Under the pieces are notes generated by a model that saw nothing but the letters and a program-made list of their open reading frames with translations, did not search any database and had not been told where the DNA came from. 64,000 nt of DNA from Hymenolepis diminuta (lineage: Eukaryota; Platyhelminthes; Cestoda; Cyclophyllidea; Hymenolepididae): the NCBI GenBank assembly GCA_900708905.1, contig CAADRB010000015.1:1468899-1532898 (forward strand), written 5' to 3'. Shown here one piece after another: positions 61,776 through 64,000 of this stretch (position 1 is its first letter; the number at the start of each line of letters is the position of its first letter). Both the position numbers and the translations under genes were made by a program.

Positions 61776-64000
61776 TATTGAACAAAATAGCTAAACCAGC
61801 GTCCATTATAATGTGTTATACGGCTGTGTGACCACACCACCACTACTTTTCCCCCGCACAATTCTGTCCTATCGGGACGTATTGAGCAGAATGAAAGGTT
61901 GCAAAATTAACACTGCATTTATTATAATTACTGCTCATTGCAGCATAAAGTTATCAAGTCTCTTTTCTTGCATCTTTCTTTTCCTAATATGTCACTTTTT
62001 ACATACAACCAATTACGATATCTCTAACTCTCTCTCTCTGTTCATTCTTTTTCCGTGTTTTGATGTTCGCATCCCGTCCATTATTTCTTTTTGTGAACTT
62101 TTTTACTATATCTCCGCCTGTATCTTGTGTACTCCATTGTGAACTGAACTTGCAGTTCGCTTTGTGTAGAACTATTTATGTATACTAGCTCCTTTCGGAC
62201 AGTGATTTCGCGGACTTTTGTGGCGTATTCTCCTCTTTTCTTGGTATTTTTGTGTGGAGATGGCGTCTACTACTGGGCTCATTTTTGTGATTCTTTTCTC
62301 TATTGATTCTATCACAATTGTGAGTGTCATTTCACTTTTGCACTAAAGCGCCTTGTGTAGAAGGTCTTTTTCCTGCATAGTCAGTTTTTCGGGTTCAATT
62401 GGTTTTCAAATCCATTTGTTAAGGGAAAGACTATTTTACTTAGGACTGTAATAGGAAGCTGAATCGGATTTGTTAGATGTACCTAAACGAAATTCACCGA
62501 ATTGTCGACTATTGGATTTCTGCCCTCATGGTTGCAACGTTGGCGAGGTTGCATAGACCTGGTGCGCGAGGGCTGTGAATTTCGTTCAGATGCGCTAAGA
62601 ATAATCTATTTAACTTTCTGTCGATTTCCCCATGTATTTTGCAAGGATTTGTCATTTGAATTTCAGCCGTTGTTCATTTTTTCTGTTAGGCACTTTCCGA
62701 TTTCCAATGAGGAATATTCCTAGTATTTGTGCTTCACTCAAAATAATCTTCCTTTGTCTAGAGCAGATTTGAGATTTATCTCCCCACCTTTTAAGTACTC
62801 GCCTCAGATTTTGAATAATCACGCACACTTCACTTTAAAGTCAGTTAGTGGGTGTTTAATGCTTCTTATCTTTGAAAATATATACAAAATTAACACCTGT
62901 ATGCTAGATACTTTATGTGTAGGGTCGTATTCTAACATTAAACAATATTGGAAGATTTAGAACCAGTTTGTGCATGAAAACCATGCGAACTGTAAAGAAT
63001 TGTGCAGTTATCTCGATAGATTTTTGCATACAGATGCTAAACGAGCAGGAGAAAAATAACATTTGAGATCGGTGCCACTCGCTACTAATCAAGACAGTAG
63101 GTGGAACCCTTCGTATTCCTATTGCCGAAGAAGCTATTTGTGATTTAGTGTACCCTTAGGCCTATACCTCAGTAAGCTCTCAAATACTGGTGAATAAGAA
63201 TGGAAGGAGTAGGTGTTTGCTCAAACTTTTCAGAGGTTAAATGGTATATTGAGAAATGCTGACGCTCAGTAATTAAGAATTTATCTGAGCCAATAGGGAT
63301 GCAAGAAAATGCACGCGTGGGTGAAAATGGCAGTTGAAATGGAGATGTGAAATTCAAAAATTTGTTAAAATCAAGTTTAAAGCCAGTAAAATGAGATTAA
63401 GAGAGGAATCATTATTTGGAGGAATAGAGACGTAATCCTAAAAGTCTGTCTTCAAAAAGTTGGTGATGTAGTGGTCATTCCACCAAGTTGGAGACTACGA
63501 GGTTATCGTTCATCGGTGTTGAGAACCGATCTTTTCCCTAGTTATTTATCACGTTTATAATCTATATGGTGCTTCGTTAGAATGTCTATTTTGATTTTTA
63601 AGAAGGAAAATCACTTATTTCTTATGTCATAGACAGAACCCGCAAGGTCATGCAACAAAGAAATGGTGACGTTGAAAGTTAATTCTTTATAAAATATCTA
63701 TTTCATTTCTAAATCCTTCTATAGTTCATGAAAAAACGTTTCTGATTAGAAATCGATTAGGTTTTTGTAGCGGGGAATCTTTCATAAATATATGGTGATC
63801 AAGGCTGGTGAGTTCGGTTGACAGGAGTTCCCAGTTTATTGATTATTTCATCAACGAAGAATATAAAATACGGAGGTTTAATCTACCAAATTCTACCAAA
63901 TAGCCCGCCGTAGAAGCTGGAAGTTACTGTACCATGTAATTATGGAAAAATCCGCGTGTATGAGGAGTCTGTATTTAGAAGTTGGGTTCGCTGTTCCTAA
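61776..64000 (+). other. Downstream region of the CNC gene
   Basis: It holds the presumed 3' UTR and intergenic DNA. I see no AATAAA close to the stop; ATTAAA occurs near 62936. A short CT repeat lies near 62028-62040 and a tRNA-like repeat at 63459-63520. Short ORFs here show no recognisable domain. Confidence 0.6.
63459..63520 (+). repeat. tRNA-like dispersed repeat copy
   Basis: It reads GTTGGTGATGTAGTGGTCAT, then CCAAGTTGGAGACTACGAGG and CATCGGTG. This matches the copy at 50793-50860 (CCAAGTTAGAGATTACGAGA, CATTTGTG) in order and spacing. Confidence 0.5.

Overview
The window looks like nuclear DNA of a compact-intron invertebrate, most likely a parasitic flatworm. It is strongly AT-rich and has no bacterial-style operons. 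Its genes are split by GT-AG introns, two of them only 37 and 38 nt, and conceptual translation with the standard code works. The flatworm assignment is inference from intron size and protein divergence.

Only two genes can be identified, and both lie in the last quarter. On the minus strand (48376-51339, incomplete 5' end) is RABIF/MSS4, a small zinc-binding Rab GTPase exchange factor or chaperone, in two exons separated by a 2.5-kb intron. On the plus strand (57751-61775, seven exons, 582 residues) is a CNC-family bZIP transcription factor of the NFE2L/Nrf type. It carries a CNC domain, a basic region with the N-x2-AA-x2-CR signature, and a C-terminal Neh3-like domain. The two genes diverge from a roughly 6.4-kb intergenic region that holds repeats and coding-like remnants.

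Layout: 1-8.5 kb is AT-rich intergenic DNA with old dispersed repeats, one tRNA-like repeat and one orphan exon candidate. From about 8.5 to 48.3 kb is a 40-kb gene desert with no supportable coding sequence. Inside the desert is an old collinear duplication: blocks in 23.1-29.3 kb recur in the same order and orientation in 42.5-48.0 kb, about 18.6-19.4 kb apart, with a further matching block at 13.1/32.5 kb. From 48.4 to 51.3 kb is RABIF. From 51.3 to 57.7 kb is repeat-rich intergenic DNA, including a ~300-bp direct repeat at 54.05/57.04 kb and an unexplained 224-codon ORF. From 57.75 to 61.8 kb is the CNC gene. From 61.8 to 64 kb is its downstream region with another tRNA-like repeat.

The two genes have no obvious functional link: RABIF acts on vesicle-traffic Rabs in the cytosol, and the CNC factor would bind antioxidant/electrophile-type or proteasome-gene enhancers. 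I see no CRISPR array, operon, rRNA, intact tRNA or intact transposase/reverse transcriptase. The most interesting items are the highly unusual leucine zipper of the CNC protein and the large decayed duplication in the desert.
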